Positions 49,001 to 60,008 of a stretch of DNA of 64,000 nucleotides are shown here, piece after piece (position 1 is the first letter of the stretch; every line of letters begins with the position of its first letter). The translations under genes were made by a program, and so were the position numbers. Source of the DNA: Membranipora membranacea (Eukaryota; Bryozoa; Gymnolaemata; Cheilostomatida; Membraniporidae); the NCBI GenBank assembly GCA_914767715.1, contig OU612066.1, positions 16,497,001 to 16,561,000 on the forward strand, given 5' to 3'. A model generated the notes under the pieces. It had not been told where the DNA came from. It saw only the letters and a program-made list of their open reading frames with translations, and made no database searches.

Positions 49001-52000
49001 AGGTTGAGAAGAAGCAAAAATTTCCTACTGCCAATATTCTTCTCCTGCAGGGTAGCAAGGAGGTTGTTGATATGTTTCTCCGAGTGAAAACACTTTTCTA
49101 TGTGAGTATCATCAATAAAAAAGGTGGTTGGACCTTATCGTTTTTGCTTTACACATTTAACTTCAAATTACTTATCCAGATGCAATCTCATCATCACAGA
49201 GGAGTCTTTCAAGCTATAATGGAGGAAATGTTTCTTAGGTTTATTCTGATTAATGTGTTGATAATTCGAGCTTAATATTAGAAGGGAGAAGAGGATCAAA
49301 ACTTCTTAGAAAAAGCGGAAGTCTGGAGGTGACAATAAATATGAGATAAGATCATGATGGAGTTGGACACCGGCTATCAATAACCTGTTGCCACTTGTCT
49401 AGTCATGTAAATACAACTAATAATCACATCCTAGTTTTTTTATAGTAACATCACATACTCTGTGGTAACGTATTATTCTTCCTCTGATTTATGCCAACAT
49501 TTGTATGATGCAATCCAACACAACACCATTGCAGAGCTACAGGATCTCAATTATCAGTGTAATGTGGAGCATTATAGGATGAGCTGATGCAATGTTAATG
49601 TAGGGCAAATCCATAGACTTATTAGGTCTATGGGCAGATCACAAGTTGTGACAGTATACTTGGCTTGTAGATAAAGATTATTTGAGAAGATAAATATCTA
49701 GCTCTGACGAGCGAATTAATAAAAGCTAGATCTAAGATGTCGGAACACCTTGTGGCATCCCTAAACTTCACCAGGTTAACTTACTGGTTCACCAAAGTAG
49801 TCCAGATTGAAGAGAGTAGATCCCCCTTCACACATAGTCTGTACTAGAGTGGGCGGGCAGACCTCAAAGTATCCGTTAGCAAAGTAATGCTGTCTTACAC
49901 ACTGCGTCACAACGGAGCGCATCTTCAATATCTTAGATGTCTGAAGAAGAAAATACACGCATTGTTGTGATGTTTCAGATATATCCAATACCGAACGTGA
50001 CAATGTATTTCTGCATGGTCTATCAATCAAGGAGACAACAAATCAGCAAAGCTCTATCACACATAGCTCAAGTCTTCCCGTATGTGTTGCCATGCTTTAC
50101 CAGGTTCAAAATTCCAATACTGTTCGTCATTTACTATAGAAACAAGGTGACTGTCCACAAGTCATTTGTTAGAATGTGTAGCAGTCTTGTGCTCAGTTCA
50201 TTATGCTCACATTTTCTCCTCTGATCATGATGTGCCTGTTGGTGAGCTGCTGGTCGACGCTAGCATCTTCGTTAAGTAGGTTATCAGCGCCACCTGGTGG
50301 ACAGTCTCCGATCATCTCCCAGTAGTCAGCCTTAAGCTCGTGGTTACCTGGAGCTTTCTGTCCCTCCGGTACCTCCTCGAGCACACCAAACACCTTCACA
50401 GTACACTCTGTGGTCAGTCTGATCGCGTCATAGGTTTGGCACTGAAGACAATAAGTATAATGTTATGTTATGTATCAACTTTATTACTGATCAAAACTCC
50501 GGAGAGCATATAAGATCATGTTTACAGTATTATGGGAAATGCACAAGGTTGATAATGCAAGCATACAATATTTGAATATATGATACATTGATACATCTAC
50601 ATAAGTTAAAATGTGTACTCTAAATAATGGTGACAAAAACATTGAATCATATTATAAATTACAAAAATCTCTCAAAAAGTGACTTAGATCGCAATGCTCT
50701 TATTGATTTTGATTTGATCTACCTGCCACTGTGAGTTGACGTGCTACCAGTTATAATAAATAACAGAGACTGGATTGACTTGGGGTGCCTGGTAATTTAT
50801 TTGTTAGGCCTGGGACAACGAGACTTGTGGCATGCTGTTTGCAATAAATATGGATTTGTTGGGTGACAAGATGTAGTTCTATGCTAAAAGGTTCGGTGCG
50901 TATGCAATATTTGAGTTGCTCGAATTATTTTCAACTCAGCTAGTCTAAAGCACACATCAAACTGTAGACTGTAGCAATAGACACTGGACTCACCAGTTTT
51001 TCGTTGCAGACACTCTGCAGATATCCACCGCCGTCTCGCAGAACGAGGAACATGAGATTTTTACCTTGCCTTCTAAGTCTGTGTACCCATGCTGACACAC
51101 ATATTCTCTTACCTGAAAGCACCAAATCAGATATTATTGCTACTTTCAACAGTGAATCACTTTTTTTTAACACGCCATCTAACTTCACACATTATACAAC
51201 TAACAGCTAACAGTGAATTGTGCAACATGTGTGGCCACAGGAGAGTGGATTAATAGTTATAATATATCTAGCGTAAATAATCAATATATCAATATATATA
51301 TAATCAAGTATCGCGGCTAATACCTCTGTATTTTTCAGCATCTCTTATTTTGATGGGTTCTGCTGTAGGTAAGGACTTATCCTCTTCAATAGTGATTTGT
51401 TTGGCAGCTTCTAGATTCTGCTCATGTCTTTTAGCGCTCTCAGCCTAAAACAGAATTGATAACTTTGTTACGTTTCTGAGATTATCAAAAGGCAGATATG
51501 TGACTGTCAGAGGTAATTCACCTTGATATGATGTATATTATTGTAGGAATATTTGTAATTTTTCAATCGAAGCGGTTGTTTTTTTTATGATAATATTAGC
51601 CATGAAATACTAGAAATGTCATTCTGTTTGGGGTCTCTGCTTCAGCCAAGAGATGACTGGGCCTGATGACAATAAAAAGAAAGTCAAACTTACAGCTCTT
51701 TCTGCGGCCTCAGCCTCTTTAGCTTTCTCTCGTGTGCAAATCTTTGTAAGTTTCTTCAACTGTGCCTGAGATACTGGTTCAAACTCTTCCTAAGAACAAA
51801 ACAAAAAGTTTTAATAAAAATTTTAATGCTTGAGTGGCCCATAGACAAACATGGAGTGGTCTAACAAATTGACAACATTCACTGGTAGAGACTATTGGTC
51901 AGTAGAAGTAACAGAGGGCTAGAGCATAAAAAGTGCTGGTATGGCCACATGGTAGCATTCTTGTGGTGGCGAGAAATACCATTATAGTAAAGAATACAAG

Positions 52001-53458
52001 TAATAATTATGCTGGTATGAGAAGAGTGTACAATCATGTCTGAGGGATGCTATGAACTCAACTTCATCAGAGTTTACTCCTTAGTGGATGACACCACTGT
52101 CACATGAATTTGCGCACACGCATCTAACAACTTATTGCCAACAAGAATCCGGCCTCCAGCAATCAGTAAGCCATCAATTGAAAGCAGATAAGCGCAGGCT
52201 TGTACATCACCATGGAAACGGGAAGTGATGGAGTCGTAATATAGCATGTGGGTGGCTCTCCATTACACAGGATACTAGTTGATGCAATCTCAGCTTGATA
52301 TTAAATGTGACTAAAAATGTAACATGAAATTCTCTTTACCTGTGGCTGATCGCCTTCTACTTTCTTAGCATCGCAGAAAACCTTAGAGTTAGGATGATCC
52401 AGTGATTCTCTGATGCCCCTCTTTATGGTCTGGAATGGTTTATCTTTAGAGCCATCACCGTTCTCGTCTGAACCTTTTGTCTCTGATGTGTAGACTGCAA
52501 AGAAGAAGATTATTTAATCATGGGGAATAAATAAAGATTGACATGCAATGGGATTTAATTTTCTTTTTATGATGGTGGATCCAGACTACAGCCTGTTTGC
52601 TCAATCACCTTAAGAACCTTATTTCCAAAGAATTTGTGGCTAGAGTTTGCTTGGGTAAACCAGGGTAAACTAGGTCTAGCAACTAACTTTTAGCTTACCA
52701 ATTTCATTGTAAACAACACATAAATAACGGTTAAGCTGGCAAGTAGTCTTTGAATCTCGAATTGCGAACAAAATAACTGCTGTCTATCTTGTTCAACATT
52801 GTCAGTGCTAATGTTGTAACTTTTAAGATTGGAAGCATGGTGCTATAGCATCAAGATTAATTTGTAGGGTATTTGAATCACTGAATCTGAAGCATAAATT
52901 CAATGAGCTTGTTTTGCTTCTCACACATAATATATTTATATTGTTGTCATGCCATGTGGTTGTTTTTGTTTCAATAATCAAATATTCACTACAACTTAAA
53001 TACATAGCCTACATACATACAAGAATAACTTAAAATCTTCAACTCAACTGAAATTGAATCCAGGACAGGGAGGAGGGAGTTCAGTTTGCCTTGTTGTGCC
53101 TAGCTAGTAAGTAAGTAGGATTGATTGATGATTGTTACTGTCTGTACTTGCTTTTTTTGTTTATATTTAACTAATACAATGAAGTAGGGGGACTTAATTA
53201 AGCCTGAATCATAGAGTTATGATTGACAACAACAACTACAAGGCCTAGCTAAGATATATATATATATATCATAATATATGTAATATTTATTAATTTAGAT
53301 ACAAGTAACAATAATAATTACAATAAAGATAGAAAAAGAAAGAAGAACATTTGATTTAATTTATATAATTAAGTGGTCCTAGGTGAATCTACTTTCAGTA
53401 TTCACTCACTACTTTCCAGCGACATCTTCTGCACGCCTGCTGCTAGCTCATCACCCAT
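46014..53458 (-). CDS. NARS1: Asparaginyl-tRNA synthetase, cytosolic
   Basis: Twelve minus-strand exons: 53458-53410, 52494-52340, 51789-51694, 51444-51324, 51112-50994, 50441-50211, 49940-49785, 48863-48606, 48223-48110, 47816-47685, 47327-47196, 46145-46014, giving 564 residues against about 548 in human. It charges tRNA-Asn with asparagine in the cytosol. An N-terminal eukaryote-specific domain and a Lys/Glu-rich helical linker are followed by the OB-fold anticodon-binding domain ([20 protein letters not shown]). The class II catalytic core has motif 2 ([20 protein letters not shown]) and motif 3 ([17 protein letters not shown]), and ends RCTP as in human. The exon 1 donor is ambiguous: GTGAGT at 53409 (chosen) or GTAGTG six bases earlier, both in the same phase. 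The start ATG is the first in frame and lies 307 bp from SRP gene 1 on the other strand. Confidence 0.96.
47341..47360. repeat. TA microsatellite
   Basis: About ten TA dinucleotides in AsnRS intron 10, close to the acceptor of exon 11 on the minus strand. Likely polymorphic in length. A shorter TA run lies near 53255-53268. Confidence 0.8.
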
Positions 53459-53765
53459 TATCTATTTGAGGACCTTTGGGTCAGTTACCTTGGAAGAAAC
53501 GATGCTGATGAAATGAATGAAAATTTGTATAAAAAGTACTCTCGTGTACCGGAAATGCGATTTATAGGTCATAGCAGATATCAACATAATGTATACATAA
53601 ACCTGGGAGTATAGGATGGCGTTCCCTCAACTTTCAAGATAGCTATAGATTTTTACTAATAATCACTGATTGGCTGTAAATGATAAACTACAGCTATGAT
53701 TGGTGAAATGTGTATGTGATGTCACAAGTTAACTATATAGATTGTCTAAACTTGAAATGTTGTCA
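53459..53765. promoter_or_regulatory. Divergent AsnRS / SRP RNA promoter region
   Basis: This 307-bp gap separates the AsnRS start codon (minus strand) from the 5' end of SRP gene 1 (plus strand). On the SRP side there is a CRE/ATF-like TGATGTCAC at 53717-53725 (-49 to -41) and a TATA-like CTATATAG at 53732-53740 (about -34 to -26). Vertebrate 7SL genes are known to use an ATF site in this position. ATTGG at about 53698-53702 is a reversed CCAAT-like motif. The roles are inferred from position and likeness. Confidence 0.55.
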
Positions 53766-54065
53766 GCTGGGAGTTGTGGCGTGCTCCTGTAATCCAGTTA
53801 CTTGGAGGCTAGGTTTGGTGGACGGCTTGAGGGCAGGGGTACTGCTGCTGGTCTTCCTATGTCGATTGGGCGTCCGCACTAAGCACGGTGTCAATATGGT
53901 AACCTTGGGGGAGCTCATGGTGACCAGGTTGTCTAAGGAGAAGCGTACCGGCCCAGGGTGGAAACACAGCAGGCAAAAGCTTCCGCATGGTGCAGTAGTG
54001 GGATAGCGCCCATGAATAGGAGATCTGTGGTAGCCTGTCCAATACAGTTGGACCCATTCCTTTTT
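53766..54065 (+). ncRNA. SRP (7SL) RNA gene 1
   Basis: This 300-nt gene matches animal 7SL along its length. The Alu domain has GTGGCG...CTGTAATCC; the S domain has GTCCGCACTAAG and TCAATATGGTAACC, the helix 6 region, then helix 8 with GTGGAAACAC, the AGCAGG loop and CAGTAGTGGGAT, followed by the closing 3' strand. TTTTT at 54061-54065 fits Pol III termination. The RNA is the scaffold of the signal recognition particle, which pauses translation and targets nascent secretory proteins to the ER. Unlike copies 2 and 3, base 116 is A as in human 7SL, and an ATF-like upstream site is intact, so this copy may be the main one. Confidence 0.93.
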
Positions 54066-54229
54066 GCAAATTTATTTCAAAGCATTAAATAATGTAGAAC
54101 TGATTTGCCCTTCTACATGTTAGATCCTTGGTTTTACACCCTATGGTGTGGCAAGTTAAATCTTATCATAAACTTTAAGAGTTGTTTCCCTTTTTTATAT
54201 GATGGCACAATAAGGTTCTTTGACAGCAG

Positions 54230-54345
54230 CATAGGCATCTGGAGTTACAAGCATGCATAATTTGCCCATGTCCAGGGGGGGTGGGGGGGGGGGTTGATAC
54301 TGGACATGGGCAAATTATGCATGCTTGTAACTCCAGATGCCTATG
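54230..54345. repeat. 45-bp inverted repeat with G-rich loop, copy 1
   Basis: Arms 54230-54274 (starting CATAGGCATCTGGAG) and 54301-54345 are exact complements. The 26-base loop is mostly G, with two long runs broken by one T, then TTGATAC. The G runs could form a quadruplex. Confidence 0.9.
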
Positions 54346-56175
54346 GACAGCAGGGAAGGAACTCTCCTTGTCTGGAAAAAACGGCAGCTCAATTAAGCTT
54401 GGCTCTCAAAATATTGGTGTCAGTTAGCAGTGATCTTGAATAATATGTTCATCTGTATGAGACATATTCCAGCATGAATTCATGATAGACCGGAGTACTT
54501 GGGCTTGCAGAATGGAATTCCAGTTACACATGCTGTCAAGAGCGTTGTGCCCTGATTAAACTCCTTGATGAAACAAATAGTATTTCCTGTTTTCTGTTCA
54601 TGAATCTTGACAAAGTGATTGGTTAATTGGGTTTATAATGTTTTCAGCTGCTGGTTGACACTGACTGAACTAATTGAACTTTGACTGGAGTTTGGGGCGA
54701 GAGATCATATAAGATTCTAGCAGGTGTAATGGGCTTTCTTTCCATGATGCAAATACCAAAGGGGTATCAGTGTCACTTCAATTGATCCTGCAACATCATC
54801 TAGGTCTAGTAGCATAGTAACACAGAGTGAGAATATAACCTTTTTTTTAACACTTTTATTGGCAGTCTTACTCTGAGCAAGGAGGAATACTCCTTGCTCT
54901 GAGTCTGTGGCAGTGACTTAGGTTCCAACTACGATGGACATTCTTATTGCGGTTAACCATTTCAACCTATTGAGGGTTTTGTTGAGTTCAAATCATACCC
55001 TATGCATATGACAACAATATGACATCATGCTAGATAGATTCAACGCATTTCAAGATGCCTTCCCTCCCACCCCCCCCCCCTCTCCTCTGCTGTGTTACTA
55101 CATATATCTAGATTGAGTTAGCCCCATTTGTCAGAAATCGGAGTTGATGCCCTCCGCTCCACTGGAATTTGCCGTTTTAAATAGTGCCTTCCCATCTTTG
55201 CAATTCGTGAACGTTCATTGAAGGATATGGTGCTTTATTGTATTTAATAAGTATACCTTAGGAAAGAAATACTTCTATGAATAGTACAAATATAATAGGC
55301 TATGTCAAATAGTTGTTGGAAAATCTCACAGAAGTTGAAATTGCGTTCACCATTTGTTATAAGGGTGAACAACAAAGAAAAAAAATTGATCTAAATCTGT
55401 ATAGCATAGATGAAGGGATTATGTGTAAAATTTTGTCAACATTATTTTGCAGATTATAACACAGCCTTCAAATATAATAAGGTAATTGATTGAAATACTT
55501 GACACGCAAGCTCTACATAGATTGAGGTCAGTGTGGCTTGTGATTACAGGCATATGTTAGATTTTAATCAAATAGTGTATTTATCAAGGAGTGAAAGTTA
55601 TCTCCTCTGTACAGAAATCCTAACTTTATAATACATAATCAAGTAGAGCAAGTGAGTTTGCCTCAATTTGATACAACCAAATATCCAATGAAATAATAAG
55701 GATGAGCCGAATAATATCTTATTGAACCTAGAGATAATTCCTATGGGATTGCTTTTGTTCAACACCGTTCTGTGACCAGTTTTGCTAGATAGCGGCCCAT
55801 TTAAATTTTATTGATAAGACAACTCTGGTTTCTCTTCAATTCCACGCATAAATCTTTCGCCTTTTACTAAAGATTTCCGTGGAGAGGAACATTACAATGA
55901 GTCTATAGACTAATTTTTAACACCCTCCTTTGGAGGGTAATATTTGAACTAAAAACTACAGATCGATTGCTCAATCCGAAAGCCAGATCCCAGAGATTGA
56001 TCGCAATATGGTTACAGAATTACCCTGGGCTCAGTAGAGGGTGATATAACTCTGATTTCTATTTTTCTGGACGAGTCATCATCTCGATTAACAAAGAGGC
56101 ACCACAGAACAATTGCTTTAGTCAAACTTCTGGTGTACCATAAATAAAAATGGTGACAACCAAAAGATTACTTAC

Positions 56176-56309
56176 TCCTGCTAGCACAAACACAGCTTCT
56201 TCCCCCTCCCCGAAACAACCAGTGACTGGAATTCGCTCAAGAAGCCCATTCACCAACTCATCACACTCAGGGATATATGAGATTCTCCACAGGAAATGCT
56301 TGAGATCAC
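56176..56309 (-). CDS. Candidate orphan exon, copy 1
   Basis: On the minus strand a TATATAG acceptor precedes 134 bases open in phase 1, ending at a good GTAAGTAA donor. The 44 residues include LKHFLWRISYIPECDELVNG and a GEGEEAVFVLAG end; they read like protein but I do not recognise the family. No partner exons were found between the SRP genes, so this could be a relic of a gene cut up by the tandem duplication, or chance. Confidence 0.35.
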
Positions 56310-56706
56310 CTATATATTAAAATATAATTTAATACTATAATAGGAAATATATAAAAATATGGGTAAAGAAAAGTTTAGAGCCCGACTTCAAGAGTCAGTC
56401 CCTGGTAACCACATGAAGATGGCAACCATCATTATCATCATTGTTTTAAATCCGTTATTTAGTAATCCAACAATGATGACATCATATCTTTTACAAAAAA
56501 ATATCATACGGTTTAAATTCCCGTATATGAGATAAGAATTATCCCAAATCATTATGATTATTCATTATATAGAGCTGGGAGGATAGGGAAGAATCCTCTC
56601 GATTTCAAAGTTGGCCATAGAACTTGAATTAATAATCAACAATTGGCTGAGAATGACAAACTACAGTTATGATTGGTGCAATGTGTATGAAATGTCAGAA
56701 GTTAAC

Positions 56707-56737
56707 TATAAATCTGTCTAAACTTGCATCGTTATCA
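56707..56737 (+). promoter_or_regulatory. TATA-like element of SRP gene 2
   Basis: TATAAA at 56707-56712 lies at -31 to -26 of SRP gene 2. The upstream position that holds TGATGTCAC in copy 1 reads TGAAATGTCAG here, so the ATF-like site is broken. The flank is identical to that of copy 3. Confidence 0.5.
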
Positions 56738-57037
56738 GCTGGGAGTTGTGGCGTGCTCCTGTAATCCAGTTACTTGGAGGCTAGGTTTGGTGGACGGCTT
56801 GAGGGCAGGGGTACTGCTGCTGGTCTTCCTATGTCGATTGGGCGTCCGCACTCAGCACGGTGTCAATATGGTAACCTTGGGGGAGCTCATGGTGACCAGG
56901 TTGTCTAAGGAGAAGCGTACCGGCCCAGGGTGGAAACACAGCAGGCAAAAGCTTCCGCATGGTGCAGTAGTGGGATAGCGCCCATGAATAGGAGATCTGT
57001 GGTAGCCTGTCCAATACAGTTGGACCCATTCCTTTTT
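56738..57037 (+). ncRNA. SRP (7SL) RNA gene 2
   Basis: 300 nt, one base different from copy 1: C instead of A at RNA position 116 (CACTCAG), shared with copy 3. From position 199 on it agrees with copy 1 and not copy 3. Helix 8 (GTGGAAACACAGCAGG) and the T5 terminator (57033-57037) are intact, so it could be functional. Its 5' flank matches copy 3, its 3' flank copy 1, as expected of a crossover product. Confidence 0.92.
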
Positions 57038-57201
57038 GCAAATTTATTTCAAAGCATTAAATAATGTAGAACTGATTTGCCCTTCTACATGTTAGATCCT
57101 TGGTTTTACACCCTATGGTGTGGCAAGTTAAATCTTATCATAAACTTTAAGAGTTGTTTCCCTTTTTTATATGATGGCACAATAAGGTTCTTTGACAGCA
57201 G

Positions 57202-57316
57202 CATAGGCATCTGGAGTTACAAGCATGCATAATTTGCCCATGTCCAGGGGGGGTGGGGGGGGGGTTGATACTGGACATGGGCAAATTATGCATGCTTGTA
57301 ACTCCAGATGCCTATG
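57202..57316. repeat. 45-bp inverted repeat with G-rich loop, copy 2
   Basis: Same arms as 54230-54345, still exact complements of each other. The G-rich loop is one base shorter, as is usual for homopolymer runs. Confidence 0.9.
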
Positions 57317-59147
57317 GACAGCAGGGAAGGAACTCTCCTTGTCTGGAAAAAACGGCAGCTCAATTAAGCTTGGCTCTCAAAATATTGGTGTCAGTTAGCA
57401 GTGATCTTGAATAATATGTTCATCTGTATGAGACATATTCCAGCATGAATTCATGATAGACCGGAGTACTTGGGCTTGCAGAATGGAATTCCAGTTACAC
57501 ATGCTGTCAAGAGCGTTGTGCCCTGATTAAACTCCTTGATGAAACAAATAGTATTTCCTGTTTTCTGTTCATGAATCTTGACAAAGTGATTGGTTAATTG
57601 GGTTTATAATGTTTTCAGCTGCTGGTTGACACTGACTGAACTAATTGAACTTTGACTGGAGTTTGGGGCGAGAAATCATATAAGATTCTAGCAGGTGTAA
57701 TGGGCTTTCTTTCCATGATGCAAATACCAAAGGGGTATCAGTGTCACTTCAATTGATCCTGCAACATCATCTAGGTCTAGTAGCATAGTAACACAGAGTG
57801 AGAATATAACCTTTTTTTTAACACTTTTATTGGCAGTCTTACTCTGAGCAAGGAGGAATACTCCTTGCTCTGAGTCTGTGGCAGTGACTTAGGTTCCAAC
57901 TACGATGGACATTCTTATTGCGGTTAACCATTTCAACCTATTGAGGGTTTTGTTGAGTTCAAATCATACCCTATGCATATGACAACAATATGACATCATG
58001 CTAGATAGATTCAACGCATTTCAAGATGCCTTCCCTCCCACCCCCCCCCCCCTCTCCTCTGCTGTGTTACTACATATATCTAGATTGAGTTAGCCCCATT
58101 TGTCAGAAATCGGAGTTGATGCCCTCCGCTCCACTGGAATTTGCCGTTTTAAATAGTGCCTTCCCATCTTTGCAATTCGTGAACGTTCATTGAAGGATAT
58201 GGTGCTTTATTGTATTTAATAAGTATACCTTAGGTAAGAAATACTTCTATGAATAGTACAAATATAATAGGCTATGTCAAATAGTTGTTGGAAAATCTCA
58301 CAGAAGTTGAAATTGCGTTCACCATTTGTTATAAGGGTGAACAACAAAGAAAAAAAATTGATCTAAATCTGTATAGCATAGATGAAGGGATTATGTGTAA
58401 AATTTTGTCAACATTATTTTGCAGATTATAACACAGCCTTCAAATATAATAAGGTAATTGATTGAAATACTTGACACGCAAGCTCTACATAGATTGAGGT
58501 CAGTGTGGCTTGTGATTACAGGCATATGTTAGGTTTTAATCAAATAGTGTATTTATCAAGGAGTGAAAGTTATCTCCTCTGTACAGAAATCCTAACTTTA
58601 TAATACATAATCAAGTAGAGCAAGTGAGTTTGCCTCAATTTGATACAACCAAATATCCAATGAAATAATAAGGATGAGCCGAATAATATCTTATTGAACC
58701 TAGAGATAATTCCTATGGGATTGCTTTTGTTCAACACCGTTCTGTGACCAGTTTTGCTAGATAGCGGCCCATTTAAATTTTATTGATAAGATAACTCTGG
58801 TTTCTCTTCAATTCCACGCATAAATCTTTCGCCTTTTACTAAAGATTTCCGTGGAGAGGAACATTACAATGAGTCTATAGACTAATTTTTAACACCCTCC
58901 TTTGGAGGGTAATATTTGAACTAAAAACTACAGATCGATTGCTCAATCCGAAAGCCAGATCCCAGAGATTGATCGCAATATGGTTACAGAATTACCCTGG
59001 GCTCAGTAGAGGGTGATATAACTCTGATTTCTATTTTTCTGGACGAGTCATCATCTCGATTAACAAAGAGGCACCACAGAACAATTGCTTTAGTCAAACT
59101 TCTGGTGTACCATAAATAAAAATGGTGACAACCAAAAGATTACTTAC

Positions 59148-59281
59148 TCCTGCTAGCACAAACACAGCTTCTTCCCCCTCCCCGAAACAACCAGTGACTG
59201 GAATTCGCTCAAGAAGCCCATTCACCAACTCATCACACTCAGGGATATATGAGATTCTCCACAGGAAATGCTTGAGATCAC
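59148..59281 (-). CDS. Candidate orphan exon, copy 2
   Basis: Copy of 56309-56176 in the second spacer, with the same acceptor, donor and open frame. Because the duplication is recent, conservation of the frame is not independent evidence of coding. Confidence 0.3.
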
Positions 59282-59677
59282 CTATATATTAAAATATAAT
59301 TTAATACTATAATAGGAAATATATAAAAATATGGGTAAAGAAAAGTTTAGAGCCCGACTTCAAGAGTCAGTCCCTGGTAACCACATGAAGATGGCAACCA
59401 TCATTATCATCATTGTTTTAAATCCGTTATTTAGTAATCCAACAATAATGACATCATATCTTTTACAAAAAAATATCATACGGTTTAAATTCCCGTATAT
59501 GAGATAAGAATTATCCCAAATCATTATGATTATTCATTATATAGAGCTGGGAGGATAGGGAGAATCCTCTCGATTTCAAAGTTGGCCATAGAACTTGAAT
59601 TAATAATCAACAATTGGCTGAGAATGACAAACTACAGTTATGATTGGTGCAATGTGTATGAAATGTCAGAAGTTAAC

Positions 59678-59708
59678 TATAAATCTGTCTAAACTTGCAT
59701 CGTTATCA
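59678..59708 (+). promoter_or_regulatory. TATA-like element of SRP gene 3
   Basis: TATAAA at 59678-59683 lies at -31 to -26 of SRP gene 3. As in copy 2, the ATF-like site found in copy 1 is altered. Confidence 0.5.
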
Positions 59709-60008
59709 GCTGGGAGTTGTGGCGTGCTCCTGTAATCCAGTTACTTGGAGGCTAGGTTTGGTGGACGGCTTGAGGGCAGGGGTACTGCTGCTGGTCTTCC
59801 TATGTCGATTGGGCGTCCGCACTCAGCACGGTGTCAATATGGTAACCTTGGGGGAGCTCATGGTGACCAGGTTGTCTAAGGAGAAGCGTACCGGCCCAGG
59901 GTGGAAGCACAGCAGGCAAAAGCTTCTGCATGGTGCAGTAGTGGGATAGCGCCCATGAATAGGAGATCTGTGGTAGCCTGTTCAACACAGTTGGACCCAT
60001 TCCTTTTT
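59709..60008 (+). ncRNA. SRP (7SL) RNA gene 3
   Basis: 300 nt ending in T5 at 60004-60008. It differs from copies 1 and 2 at about four sites in the 3' half: G instead of A just after the GGAA of helix 8 (GTGGAAGCAC), CTTCTGC for CTTCCGC, and CTGTTCAACACAG for CTGTCCAATACAG. Most of these fall in stems, so they could be tolerated or weaken folding. The downstream DNA is a diverged relative of the other spacers. Expression is uncertain. Confidence 0.88.

Larger units (their letters stand above)
54066..56737. repeat. Spacer of SRP tandem unit 1
   Basis: This spacer is nearly identical to 57038-59708, an almost exact tandem duplication with a 2971-2972 bp period. It contains a G-loop hairpin (54230-54345), a small hairpin GAGCAAGGAGGAATACTCCTTGCTC near 54877-54901, a homopolymer C run near 55070-55080 and a candidate minus-strand exon (56309-56176). 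A diverged version of its left part follows SRP gene 3 (60009 to about 61290). Confidence 0.9.
57038..59708. repeat. Spacer of SRP tandem unit 2
   Basis: Nearly identical to 54066-56737, with a handful of substitutions and single-base indels (for example one A fewer in GGGAGAATCC near 59560). It carries the same G-loop hairpin (57202-57316) and candidate exon (59281-59148). Confidence 0.9.
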
